This document shows, in pieces, positions 1 to 7,368 of a stretch of 64,000 nt of DNA. Position numbers and translations under genes: made by a program. This stretch comes from WHTI01 sp963756365 (lineage in GTDB: Bacteria; Actinomycetota; CADDZG01; WHSQ01), in the NCBI GenBank assembly GCA_963756365.1, contig CAVWNF010000003.1, positions 2,232,001 through 2,296,000 on the forward strand, in the 5' to 3' direction. Every line of letters begins with the position of its first letter. Position 1 is the first letter of the stretch. A model generated the notes under the pieces. The model was not told the DNA's origin. It saw only the letters and a program-made list of their open reading frames with translations, and did not search any database.

Positions 1-291
1 GGGCACGGCCGCGATCACGCAGCCATCCGCGAGCGCCGCCGTCAGGTCCTTCGCGGAGTGCACCGCGAGGTCGGCCTGCCCCTCTGCGACCGCCCGCTCT
101 ACCTCCGAAGTAAACAGACCCTTGCCGCCGATCTCTGCGAATGGCCGGCTATCGGTATCACCCGATGTCTTGACGATCTTTACCTCGATCACTACTTCGG
201 GGTGTTTCGCCTCGAGGAGGCCGATGACGATCGTGGCTTGGCGGAGGGCGAGCTTCGAACCGCGGGTTGCGAGGACCAGTGGCCTCGGCAT
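1..291 (-). CDS. hemC: porphobilinogen deaminase, N-terminal part (runs off left edge)
   Basis: First 97 residues of hydroxymethylbilane synthase, the cytosolic enzyme that joins four porphobilinogens in tetrapyrrole (heme, cobalamin) synthesis. Seen: an opening 'LATRGSKLALRQ', then 'GGKGLFTSEVE' and 'DLAVHSAKDL', which are family signatures in the expected order. The cofactor-binding cysteine and the rest of the protein lie outside the window. Its ATG overlaps the hemA stop (ATGA), so it is probably translationally coupled as third gene of rex-hemA-hemC. Identification is secure; only the downstream part is unknown. Confidence 0.93.
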   Translation of the reverse strand, partial: MPRPLVLATRGSKLALRQATIVIGLLEAKHPEVVIEVKIVKTSGDTDSRPFAEIGGKGLFTSEVERAVAEGQADLAVHSAKDLTAALADGCVIAAVP

Positions 292-1586
292 CACTCGGAA
301 GGGCGATCGAGCCCGAAAAGTTCGCGCAACGCCTTGAGGTACGCGTCCCGTCGATCCTGGTCGCCCAGGGACTTCACGTTCTCGAGGGGCTCATGGATCA
401 GTTTGGCAACGATCCTGCGACTCAACTGATCGACCGCCTCGCGCTCCTCATCGGTGAGAGCATCGAACCTGGTGGCCAGTCGGTCGATCTCGGAGCGACG
501 GATCTCCTCGCCGCGTTCGACCAAAGCGGTAGCGACCGGAGCGCTCTCGGTGGAACGTTCCCAGTGGGCGAACGCCTCCATCTCCTCGGAGATGATCTTC
601 TCTACCCCCGACACCTCACCCAGGCGGCTTCCGAGATTGCTATCGACAACACCGCGCAGGTCCTCGATATCCCGCAGTACCACCCCTGGGATATGTGCCA
701 CGTCGGGATCGACATCCCTCGGGACGGCGATGTCGACGATGAACAGAGGCTTGTCTTGGGCGCGATCGTCGAGTGCCGCTCGCACCAGCGACTGATCGAT
801 CAGGATGCCCGGGGCGGTCGTGGACGAGATAACGATGTCAGCAACTGCAAGATCCTCCGCGAGCGTTTCCAGCGGCCGGGACTCGACGTCGAACGCTTCG
901 GCGAGGGCGACAGCGCGTTCCTCGGAACGGTTGATGACGATGAGCTCATCTGCACCCGCGGTCTTCAGTGCTTGAACCGCGAGTCGGCCCATCTTTCCAG
1001 CCCCGATCACGGCGACCTTCTTACCTGCGAGCGAGCCATCCGAACCGAACGCCCGGCGGGCCAGTTCGACCGCAGCGGAAGAGATCGACACGGGGTTGCG
1101 AGCGATCTCTGTCTCGGATCGCGCCCTCTTCCCCGAGCGAAGCGCTCGGCGGAACGCGCTCCCCAAGATGCGGGACGCGGCTCCTTCATCCACTGCCGCA
1201 GCGAAGGCCCTGCGCACCTGGCCCAGGATCTCGGATTCGCCGAGCACCATCGAATCGATCCCCGCGGTGACCCGGAACAGATGCCGAAGCGCGCCCTCGT
1301 CGTGATACGTGTACAGAAGATCGTTGAAGTCCTCGGGCGCAACGTGACAGAACTCCGCTAGGAAGTTGCGCATGTCCTGCGCACCGCCATGGAACTTCGT
1401 GACAGCGGCGTACACCTCGATCCGGTTACAGGTCGAGAGGATCGCGCCCTCGGAGATGTGCTCGTAGGTAACGAGTTGGTGGAGTGCCTTCGGAAGGCGG
1501 TCGGTCGATACCGCGAGCTGCTCGAGCAACGCAACCGGTGCCGTCTTGTGGTTGAGACCAACCACAACGAGTGAAGTAGGAGTCAC
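291..1586 (-). CDS. hemA: glutamyl-tRNA reductase
   Basis: Reduces glutamyl-tRNA(Glu) to glutamate-1-semialdehyde, the committed step of C5-pathway tetrapyrrole synthesis. The 431-residue length is normal. The catalytic cysteine is in 'STCNRIEVYA' (about residue 53). The tRNA-glutamate pocket motif 'LGESEILGQV' follows, then a NADPH Rossmann motif 'VIGAGKMG' near residue 190 and a helical C-terminal dimerisation region. It starts with GTG 3 nt after the rex stop and ends overlapping hemC, so it sits in the rex operon and is expected to follow rex regulation by NADH/NAD+. Confidence 0.97.
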   Translation of the reverse strand: MTPTSLVVVGLNHKTAPVALLEQLAVSTDRLPKALHQLVTYEHISEGAILSTCNRIEVYAAVTKFHGGAQDMRNFLAEFCHVAPEDFNDLLYTYHDEGALRHLFRVTAGIDSMVLGESEILGQVRRAFAAAVDEGAASRILGSAFRRALRSGKRARSETEIARNPVSISSAAVELARRAFGSDGSLAGKKVAVIGAGKMGRLAVQALKTAGADELIVINRSEERAVALAEAFDVESRPLETLAEDLAVADIVISSTTAPGILIDQSLVRAALDDRAQDKPLFIVDIAVPRDVDPDVAHIPGVVLRDIEDLRGVVDSNLGSRLGEVSGVEKIISEEMEAFAHWERSTESAPVATALVERGEEIRRSEIDRLATRFDALTDEEREAVDQLSRRIVAKLIHEPLENVKSLGDQDRRDAYLKALRELFGLDRPSE

Positions 1587-1589
1587 GAG

Positions 1590-2261
1590 TTACCCGCCCA
1601 ACCTGCGATTCGCCTCACGCGCAGAGCTGATCGCCTGAGTGCGTTGCAGGTGGAACGACAGGATCTGGAGTTCGATCGAGAGGTCGACCTTGCGGACGTT
1701 CACCTCGGGTGAAACGTTGACCACCGCGGGAGCGAAGTTCAAGACGCTCTTGACCCCTGCATCAACGAACCGCTCCGCTACCTCTTGAGCGCTCTGCGGG
1801 GGTGTCGCGATGATCCCGATCGAGATGCCGTCTTCGGTTACCGCTTCCTTCAACTCGTCGAGGTGGCGCACCGTTAGCCCACCAACCTCTTCACCGATGA
1901 CCGAGTCATCCACATCGAAGAGCGCGGCGATCCGGAACCCACGCTCGGAGAATCCCTTGTACGACGCGAGTGCTCGTCCGAGGTTCCCGATACCAACGAT
2001 CGCCGCATGCCAATCCTGCGTGAGACCGAGCTCGCGGGTGATCTGGTACAGCAGGTACTCGACGTCGTAACCGACACCGCGGGTACCGTACGAGCCCAGA
2101 TAGGAAAGGTCCTTACGCACCTTGGCTGCATTGACTCCCGCCATCACCGCAAGGTCCTCGCTCGACACCGTCATCTCACCGGACTCGGCGAGTTCGAGGA
2201 GCGCTCTCAGATAGATAGGGAGCCTGGCTACGGTTGCGTCGGGGATCGCTCGGTTCGGCAT
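1590..2261 (-). CDS. rex: redox-sensing transcriptional repressor Rex
   Basis: Homodimeric repressor that leaves DNA when NADH binds, so it reports the NADH/NAD+ ratio. The 223 residues have an N-terminal winged helix (about 1-80) with the family string 'LSYLGSYGTRGVGYDV', then a Rossmann NAD(H) domain with 'VGIGNLGRAL' near residue 92 and a C-terminal swapped helix. The ATG lies 8 nt after a TATGAT hexamer, with no ribosome-binding site, suggesting a leaderless message. A near-perfect Rex operator covers the promoter, so rex-hemA-hemC is probably autoregulated, as in other actinomycetes. Confidence 0.97.
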   Translation of the reverse strand: MPNRAIPDATVARLPIYLRALLELAESGEMTVSSEDLAVMAGVNAAKVRKDLSYLGSYGTRGVGYDVEYLLYQITRELGLTQDWHAAIVGIGNLGRALASYKGFSERGFRIAALFDVDDSVIGEEVGGLTVRHLDELKEAVTEDGISIGIIATPPQSAQEVAERFVDAGVKSVLNFAPAVVNVSPEVNVRKVDLSIELQILSFHLQRTQAISSAREANRRLGG

Positions 2262-2269
2262 AGGGGGTC

Positions 2270-2299
2270 ATCATAAGGGGCTTGTGAACCAACTCACAA
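2270..2299 (-). promoter_or_regulatory. rex promoter (-35 TTGTGA, 18-nt spacer, -10 TATGAT)
   Basis: On the minus strand TTGTGA occupies 2299-2294 and TATGAT 2275-2270, with an 18-nt spacer. The -10 ends 8 nt before the rex ATG, so the transcript probably begins at or next to the start codon. The Rex operator lies over the -35 box and upstream spacer, a position suited to repression. Confidence 0.7.
2282..2299. promoter_or_regulatory. Rex operator (ROP box)
   Basis: TTGTGAACCAACTCACAA matches the Rex consensus TTGTGAAnnnnTTCACAA with one mismatch (C for T at the start of the right half). It is 21 bp upstream of the rex ATG and overlaps the -35 region. The match is direct; binding is inferred from the family. 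Confidence 0.85.
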
Positions 2300-2304
2300 A
2301 CGCC

Positions 2305-2328
2305 AAAGAGCCCCTCTACCTGCTCTTT
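2305..2328 (-). terminator. possible terminator after resA-ccdA
   Basis: AAAGAGC and GCTCTTT form a 7-bp inverted repeat around a 10-nt loop, 50 nt beyond the ccdA stop on the minus strand. Only three T residues follow, so it may be weak or rho-assisted. Confidence 0.4.
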
Positions 2329-2377
2329 CGCGTCCGGCCTTCGCCCACCACCCTTGACCTGGTGAATTTGTGCCCTG

Positions 2378-3103
2378 CTACACGACGGGGAGGAAATCGA
2401 GGTTCTTCTGCATCCAGATCGAGATCTGGAACATCTGGTCGGTGACGAACAGGATGCCGACGACCACGAGCAACGCGCCGCTGACGAGGTTGACGACACG
2501 GGTGTGCTTCCGTAGCCACTTGACGGCGCCGGTCAAGCGAGAGACTCCCAGACCGGCAGCGAGGAAGGGGATCCCGAGGCCGAGTGAGTAGGCGCCTAGC
2601 AGCAGGGCGCCCTCGCCCGCGCCGCCGGTCGAGCTGGAGCCCGCAGCCATCGCGAGCACTGCTCCAAGCGTCGCCCCGATGCACGGTGACCATCCGAATG
2701 CGAACGCCCCGCCCAACACCACGCTCCCCCATATCCCGGCCTTGGGGCTTGGGTGGAACCTCGCCTCTCGATAGAGGAACGGGATCTTCAGCGCCCCCAT
2801 GAACACCAGGCCAAGGATGATGATCATGACTCCCGACACACGCGTTAGCAGGAGTTCGTTGTCCCGCAGGAACACTCCTAGCCGTGTCGCGGTCGCGCCG
2901 AGGGCAACGAACACCAAAGTGAATCCGAGAACGAAACCGAGCGCGACCGACCCCGTCTTCAGAGCCCTCTTCGTCGTGTTCTCCTCGGCGGCACCGATGC
3001 CCGACATGTACGAGAGATAACCGGGAACCAAGGGCAAGACGCAGGGAGAGAGGAACGAAACGACTCCTGCGCCAAACGCGATCGGGATGTTCGGATCGGC
3101 CAT
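2378..3103 (-). CDS. ccdA: CcdA/DsbD-type membrane electron carrier
   Basis: A 241-residue polytopic membrane protein that passes reducing power from cytoplasmic thioredoxin to extracytoplasmic thiol proteins, usually for cytochrome c maturation. The two conserved proline-flanked cysteine motifs are present: 'FLSPCVLPLVPGYLSY' near residue 20 and 'WSPCIGATLGAVLA' near residue 140. About six membrane segments can be counted. Its ATG overlaps the stop of the thioredoxin-like gene upstream (ATGA), so the two form one operon, with that protein the likely electron acceptor. Confidence 0.92.
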   Translation of the reverse strand: MADPNIPIAFGAGVVSFLSPCVLPLVPGYLSYMSGIGAAEENTTKRALKTGSVALGFVLGFTLVFVALGATATRLGVFLRDNELLLTRVSGVMIIILGLVFMGALKIPFLYREARFHPSPKAGIWGSVVLGGAFAFGWSPCIGATLGAVLAMAAGSSSTGGAGEGALLLGAYSLGLGIPFLAAGLGVSRLTGAVKWLRKHTRVVNLVSGALLVVVGILFVTDQMFQISIWMQKNLDFLPVV

Positions 3104-3639
3104 CAGACCGACACCTCTTCCAGTAGATCCATCAGGGAACCTTCGTTCGGGAATGCTCCGGGGATATGTTCGACGATCGTGCCGTCCGCTCCTATCAGGA
3201 AAGTCTCCGGTTGACCGGTCAGCCCGTAGGCCCGTTCGATCCGTCCGCCGAGATCTCTCACATTCGCATAGTCGATGCCGTACTTCTCAACGAATGCCAT
3301 GGCATCGGAGCGCGCATCGTGGATGTCGATGCCGACGAAGTGGACCCGGTCTCCGAAGCGTTCGTGTGCGGCGCGGAGCCATGGCGCTTCGTCTTCACAT
3401 GGCCCGCACCACGAGGCCCAGAAGTTGAGGAGCACGGGCTTGCCACGCAACTCGTCCAGCGCCAGGGTGCCCGAGCCGTCGAGCAGGGGAGCCTCGAATG
3501 CCGGAGCGGCGGCGCCGGGTACGGGAGCGTCCCCCTTGCCGAGTGCGTAAGCCATGAGCGCCACGAAGACCGTTGCTGGCAAGAGGATCAGGATGACCCT
3601 CAGCCACGGGCGCCTCGAAAGTGAGCTCATCGCCGCCAT
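3103..3639 (-). CDS. ResA/TlpA-like thioredoxin-fold protein
   Basis: Membrane-anchored extracytoplasmic thiol-disulfide oxidoreductase of 178 residues. One N-terminal membrane segment (about 12-32) precedes a thioredoxin fold with redox motif 'FWASWCGPCEDEAPWL' and the later cis-proline 'GQPETFLI'. It probably keeps apocytochrome c haem-binding cysteines reduced, taking electrons from the coupled CcdA. The ATG at 3639 is used here; an in-frame ATG at 3630 is equally possible. It is the cysteine-containing paralogue of the TGA-containing gene at 31815. resA is likely but other TlpA roles cannot be excluded. Confidence 0.85.
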   Translation of the reverse strand: MAAMSSLSRRPWLRVILILLPATVFVALMAYALGKGDAPVPGAAAPAFEAPLLDGSGTLALDELRGKPVLLNFWASWCGPCEDEAPWLRAAHERFGDRVHFVGIDIHDARSDAMAFVEKYGIDYANVRDLGGRIERAYGLTGQPETFLIGADGTIVEHIPGAFPNEGSLMDLLEEVSV

Positions 3640-3707
3640 CTTCGCGCGGATGACCGCTTACCGTAGACGGACGTAAATCGGTGCAAACATAGGTTATAAG
3701 AGGTTAC

Positions 3708-3736
3708 TTGACTCTAACGGGGCTAAATACTACGAT
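3708..3736 (+). promoter_or_regulatory. leaderless promoter (TTGACT, 17 nt, TACGAT)
   Basis: A TTGACT -35 at 3708-3713 and TACGAT -10 at 3731-3736 are separated by 17 nt. The -10 ends 6 nt before the ATG at 3743, so transcription should start at the start codon. It is the clearest sigma-70-type promoter in the window. Confidence 0.75.
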
Positions 3737-3742
3737 TTGTCC

Positions 3743-4479
3743 ATGACTGTGCTCGAAGCCTTCCACCCCGAGGTGCGCGCCAGACTCGAAGAGCGTGCGG
3801 TTGCCCGAGCTCTCGTCCCCGACGACGTTCTTTACCTCGCCGGCGAGCTTCCGGAACGCGTCCACGTGCTGAGCGCGGGTGTGTTGAAGCTGGTAGCGCG
3901 TGATCCAGAAGGCGAGGAGACGATCGTTGGCCTCGCGGTACCAGGCGAGACCGCCGGCGAGATCGCCGCGCTCGACCTCGATCCGCAGCCAACCGACTGC
4001 ATCGCAGCTACGAAAGTCCGGGTCATGAGTATCGAGGCAGATGTTTTCCGGGCCGCGATGAACGAGGATCCGCGGGGGTGCGCAGCGATCGCGCGCATGC
4101 TGGCATCACGCGCCCGGTGGTCGTCGGAGATGACGATCGAGCGCGCTGCCGCGGAAGTCCCGGCCCGATTGGCCGGGCGTTGCTCGAACTAGCACGCCTC
4201 TTAGGACGCGAGCGAGAGAACACGATCGAACTCGAGTTACCACTCGCTCAGAGGGACCTCGGACGCCTGGCTGGCATGTGTCGTGAGAGCGCGTGTAAGA
4301 CGATGCGTAGCTTCAGGAGTGATGGACTGCTCGACTACCGAGGACGGCGGGTCAAGATCCTGAAACCTGAGTTGCTCGAGGCGATCCGGACGGAAGGGAA
4401 CTACGAAGTCAGGCGCGCAAGGCGCGCTTCAGCACCTTCCCGGTTGCTAGGTGAGGGAGCTCTGGAACGATCTCGATAG
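3743..4479 (+). CDS. Crp/Fnr-family transcriptional regulator, frameshifted
   Basis: Two overlapping frames together make a typical Crp/Fnr regulator. Frame one (3743-4192) encodes the cyclic-nucleotide-type beta-barrel ('GELPERVHVLSAGVLKLV'). The second continues with 'LLELARLLGRERENTIELEL' and a helix-turn-helix 'LAGMCRESACKTMRSF'. One missing G in the GGG at 4175-4177 would restore a continuous protein of roughly 240 residues. The 3' end overlaps the convergent ligase gene by about 70 nt. The effector is not evident; no iron-sulphur cysteine set is seen. The break is more likely a sequencing indel than decay, because both halves are well conserved. Confidence 0.75.
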
Positions 4480-5899
4480 CCTCGGGACACTTGAAGCGCG
4501 CTAGATGTCCCTGGACCTCGGCCAGTAACTCCTCCGGGGTGGCGCTCGTCCCTTCCTCCAGAACTACGAAGGCCTTGACCGCCTCGCCGGTATAGACATG
4601 TGGAACACCGACCACCGCAGCCTCGGACACGCGATCGCTCTTCATCAGCGCCGCTTCGACCTCAGAAGGAAAGACGTTGAAGCCAGAGACGATGATCAGA
4701 TCTCTCTTGCGATCGACCAGGTAGTAGTACCCGTCCTCGTCCTGCACCGCGATGTCCCCGGTGTAGAACCAGCCGTCCCTTAGCACGGCAGCCGAATCGT
4801 CGGGCCGTTTCCAGTACCCGGAGAAGACGTTGGCGCCCCTAACAACCACCTCGCCCGGGTCCCCGAGATCGACCTCGTCGCCATGCTCATCGAGCAGCTT
4901 TACCTCGATCCCCGGGAGTGGCATCCCAACCGATGATGGGCGCGGTTCCGGTGCCATCCGGCAGCTCATGAGGGTCGGAGATGTCTCGGTGAGGCCATAC
5001 CCCTCGTAGATCTTCACGCCGGTGATGTCCTCGAACGACCTGAGGGCTTCGGCAGGGAGTGGTGCCGCTCCCGAGATGGCCAGACGGACGTGCGAAAGAT
5101 CGTACTGATCGGCCCCCGGCGTGTTGACCAGCGCCCGGTACATCGTCGGCGCACCGAACAAGACGGTTGCTTGGTGATCCACGATCGCGCGTAACGCCGG
5201 AACGGGATCGAACCTATCCACCAAGACCCCCGTGGCTCCGTTCCTGATCAGGAGTCCAAGCGTGACGTTCATCCCGTAGATATGGAACAGAGGCAGTGCC
5301 ATGAACAGCACATCACCCTCAAGGACGGTATCGGCGGGGATGGCCATCTGCTGGTCGAGATTGGCGCTCAGGTTCCCGTGAGTGAGCATCGCTCCCTTGG
5401 GCTCCCCGGTCGTTCCCGAGGTGTAAGCCAGGACAGCGAGGTCTTCGTCTGACCCACTGGCGATCTCGAACGAACCTCCCAGCTCACCCATCGCTTCGAG
5501 TCCTTCGGGGGCCACAAGTTCGATCCCGGCAACCTCCGCGGCAAGAGCCCCGAAGGGAGGAACCCCGATGATCGCTGCGACGCCCGCATCAGCGATGATG
5601 CCGGACATCTCGCTCTTCGACAGCATCACGTTCAGAGGGACCGCCACCGCCCCGATCGACAACGTTCCGAGGTAGGCGGCTGCGAACTCGGGCCGGTTGT
5701 TGATCGCGATCGCGACCCTGTCTCCAGGCTCTACCCCGCCGCCCTTGAGCCACCCGGCGACGCGCGCCGCTTCGTCACGGAGGCGACGGTACGTCCACGG
5801 CTCCCCTCCGTCCGAGGGGATCAGTACCAGCTTGTCCGGGAGGCGTTCCGCGGTGTCGGCGAGCGCGTGGGCTAGGTTCACGCCCCCATTCTTACCCAC
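4409..5899 (-). CDS. long-chain fatty-acid--CoA ligase family protein
   Basis: ANL-superfamily adenylate-forming enzyme of 496 residues, probably activating a fatty or related carboxylic acid to its CoA thioester. Motifs in order: phosphate loop 'YTSGTTGEPKGAML', 'YGLTETSP', 'YTGDIAV...DGYYYLVDRKRD' and the C-terminal lysine in 'LATGKVLKRAL'. The GTG at 5899 is chosen because GAGGAG (complement of 5905-5910) lies 5 nt upstream. A longer start at 5926 lacks that signal. It converges with the Crp-type gene. Acyl substrate cannot be read from the sequence. Confidence 0.88.
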   Translation of the reverse strand: MGKNGGVNLAHALADTAERLPDKLVLIPSDGGEPWTYRRLRDEAARVAGWLKGGGVEPGDRVAIAINNRPEFAAAYLGTLSIGAVAVPLNVMLSKSEMSGIIADAGVAAIIGVPPFGALAAEVAGIELVAPEGLEAMGELGGSFEIASGSDEDLAVLAYTSGTTGEPKGAMLTHGNLSANLDQQMAIPADTVLEGDVLFMALPLFHIYGMNVTLGLLIRNGATGVLVDRFDPVPALRAIVDHQATVLFGAPTMYRALVNTPGADQYDLSHVRLAISGAAPLPAEALRSFEDITGVKIYEGYGLTETSPTLMSCRMAPEPRPSSVGMPLPGIEVKLLDEHGDEVDLGDPGEVVVRGANVFSGYWKRPDDSAAVLRDGWFYTGDIAVQDEDGYYYLVDRKRDLIIVSGFNVFPSEVEAALMKSDRVSEAAVVGVPHVYTGEAVKAFVVLEEGTSATPEELLAEVQGHLARFKCPEAIEIVPELPHLATGKVLKRALRA

Positions 5900-6067
5900 G
5901 AGAGCTCCTCTTGCAAACAATTGCAAGCACTCGCTAGCCAGAGTTACCGGCTAAAGGAGGTCTGGCCGGGAGCCGATTTGAAAGTAGATGGTCGGCCCCG
6001 GTGACCCACGGCCCCCTCGGGGGTCTGGAACGGAGCCTCCCAGCCCATAACTCGGGCCGACCCTCCT

Positions 6068-6095
6068 CGAACGCCCTCCTTCCGGGGGGCGTTCG
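6068..6095. other. GC-rich hairpin in intergenic region
   Basis: CGAACGCCC (6068-6076) pairs with GGGCGTTCG (6087-6095) over a 10-nt loop, between the ligase and isomerase-like genes. No T-tract follows on either strand. It could be an attenuator or chance structure in GC-rich DNA. Confidence 0.3.
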
Positions 6096-6145
6096 GCCAT
6101 TCTGGGGTTCCGCCCTAGGAGACGCGCCCCTTACGATTGCCCCCT

Positions 6146-6970
6146 ATGCCGCTTCCCCGGAAGGTGCAGTGTTCGACGGGGCCCTTCTGGGCTTATGAAC
6201 TCGAGGCCGCCATGGATGCTCTCGCCGAGGCTGGCTTCGAGGAGATCGAACTCATGGTTACCCGCGATCCTGCGACCCAGGATCCAGATCTCCCACTCAA
6301 ACTGGCCGAAGAGCGGGGCCTGAAGATCGCTTCGATCCATGGGCCGTTCCTGGTGATCACCAAGACCGTATGGGGCATGGAGCCGATCGAGAAGATCAAG
6401 CGTGGGGTCGAGATGTGTCGCGCGGTCGGTGCGACCTCGTACGTCGTACACCCGCCCTATCTATGGGAGCGCGATTACGCCAGATGGATCGTCAACGAGT
6501 CCGAGGCGTTCTCGAAGGAGTCCGGGGTCACCGTGACGGTCGAAACGATGTATCCCAAGTGGGTTGCCGGACGCAAGGCTCGCGCCTACAGATGGCTGAA
6601 ACCTCAGGCCCTCGTAGATGCAGCTCCATACGTGGCGCTGGATACCAGCCACCTGACCGTGTCGCGCGAGGACATCATCGACGCCTACGGGATCCTGGCC
6701 CCCAAGCTCACTCACATCCATCTCTCGAACAACAACGGCGACGGCAAAGACGGACATCTAGAGGTGGAACAGGGCATCCTTCCTCTTGACAGGTTCCTCG
6801 GTGAGTTGAGGAAGACCGGATACTCGGGGGTCGTTTCCCTCGAACTGTCGGTTCGCCGCTACATCGAACGTCCGACCGACCTGGTCGGGATGCTCAGGCG
6901 CAACAAGGAGTTCGTGGAACGCCACCTCACCGGCGACGAGAAGGTCGAGAAGGGGCTTCCACGCACGTGA
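6146..6970 (+). CDS. sugar phosphate isomerase/epimerase-like TIM-barrel protein
   Basis: Xylose-isomerase-like / AP-endonuclease-2 type barrel of 274 residues. It has the alternating strand pattern with likely metal ligands 'IHGPF', 'YVVHPPYLW', 'TVETMYPKW', 'ALDTSHLT', 'HIHLSNNNG' and a final 'GVVSLEL' strand. The family isomerises or epimerises sugars or cleaves DNA at abasic sites. The His/Glu/Asp set favours a metal-dependent isomerase or hydrolase, substrate unknown. The ATG is 8 nt after TACGAT (6132-6137), consistent with leaderless initiation. The receiver gene follows 23 nt after the stop. Confidence 0.75.
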   Translation: MPLPRKVQCSTGPFWAYELEAAMDALAEAGFEEIELMVTRDPATQDPDLPLKLAEERGLKIASIHGPFLVITKTVWGMEPIEKIKRGVEMCRAVGATSYVVHPPYLWERDYARWIVNESEAFSKESGVTVTVETMYPKWVAGRKARAYRWLKPQALVDAAPYVALDTSHLTVSREDIIDAYGILAPKLTHIHLSNNNGDGKDGHLEVEQGILPLDRFLGELRKTGYSGVVSLELSVRRYIERPTDLVGMLRRNKEFVERHLTGDEKVEKGLPRT

Positions 6971-6993
6971 ACCGAACGGAGGAGGGGAGGAAG

Positions 6994-7368
6994 ATGACCC
7001 AGCGCGTTCTCGTCGTCGATGACACCCCCCATGTGCGCGACATGTTGTCAGCCATGTTGGAACTTGATGGATTCGAAGTGGTTGGCTCTGGAGCGTCTGG
7101 CGCTGAAGCCGTAGACCTCGCTGCCAGCACCGATCCAGATGTTGTGGTGATCGACTACAAGATGCCCGAGATGAATGGGCTCGATGCGTCCAGGAAGATC
7201 AAGGAGACTCGCCCGAAGCAAGCGATCATCCTCTACACCGCGTACCTCGATGGAGATCTCGAATCAGAAGCGAAGGCTGCTGGAGTATCGCTCTGCATCG
7301 GGAAGGTCGAGGGCCTCGGCCAGCTCGAGCGTCACATCACGGAGCTATGCCGAGACCTCGCCTCCTAG
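6994..7368 (+). CDS. single-domain response regulator (CheY-like receiver)
   Basis: A lone receiver domain of 124 residues without an output domain. Acidic pocket residues D9/D10 are in 'VLVVDDTPHV', the phospho-acceptor D54 in 'VVIDYKMPEMNG', the switch Thr in 'LYTAYL' and the conserved Lys in 'CIGKVEG'. The ATG at 6994 is preferred over upstream codons because a strong GGAGGGGAGG ribosome-binding site precedes it. No kinase is adjacent. Its 3' end overlaps the next gene by 22 nt. The partner and output are unknown. Confidence 0.88.
   Translation: MTQRVLVVDDTPHVRDMLSAMLELDGFEVVGSGASGAEAVDLAASTDPDVVVIDYKMPEMNGLDASRKIKETRPKQAIILYTAYLDGDLESEAKAAGVSLCIGKVEGLGQLERHITELCRDLAS

Noticed and set aside
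3743..4192. A deliberately short regulator lacking a DNA-binding domain
   Set aside because: The helix-turn-helix continues in the adjacent frame and one base restores it.
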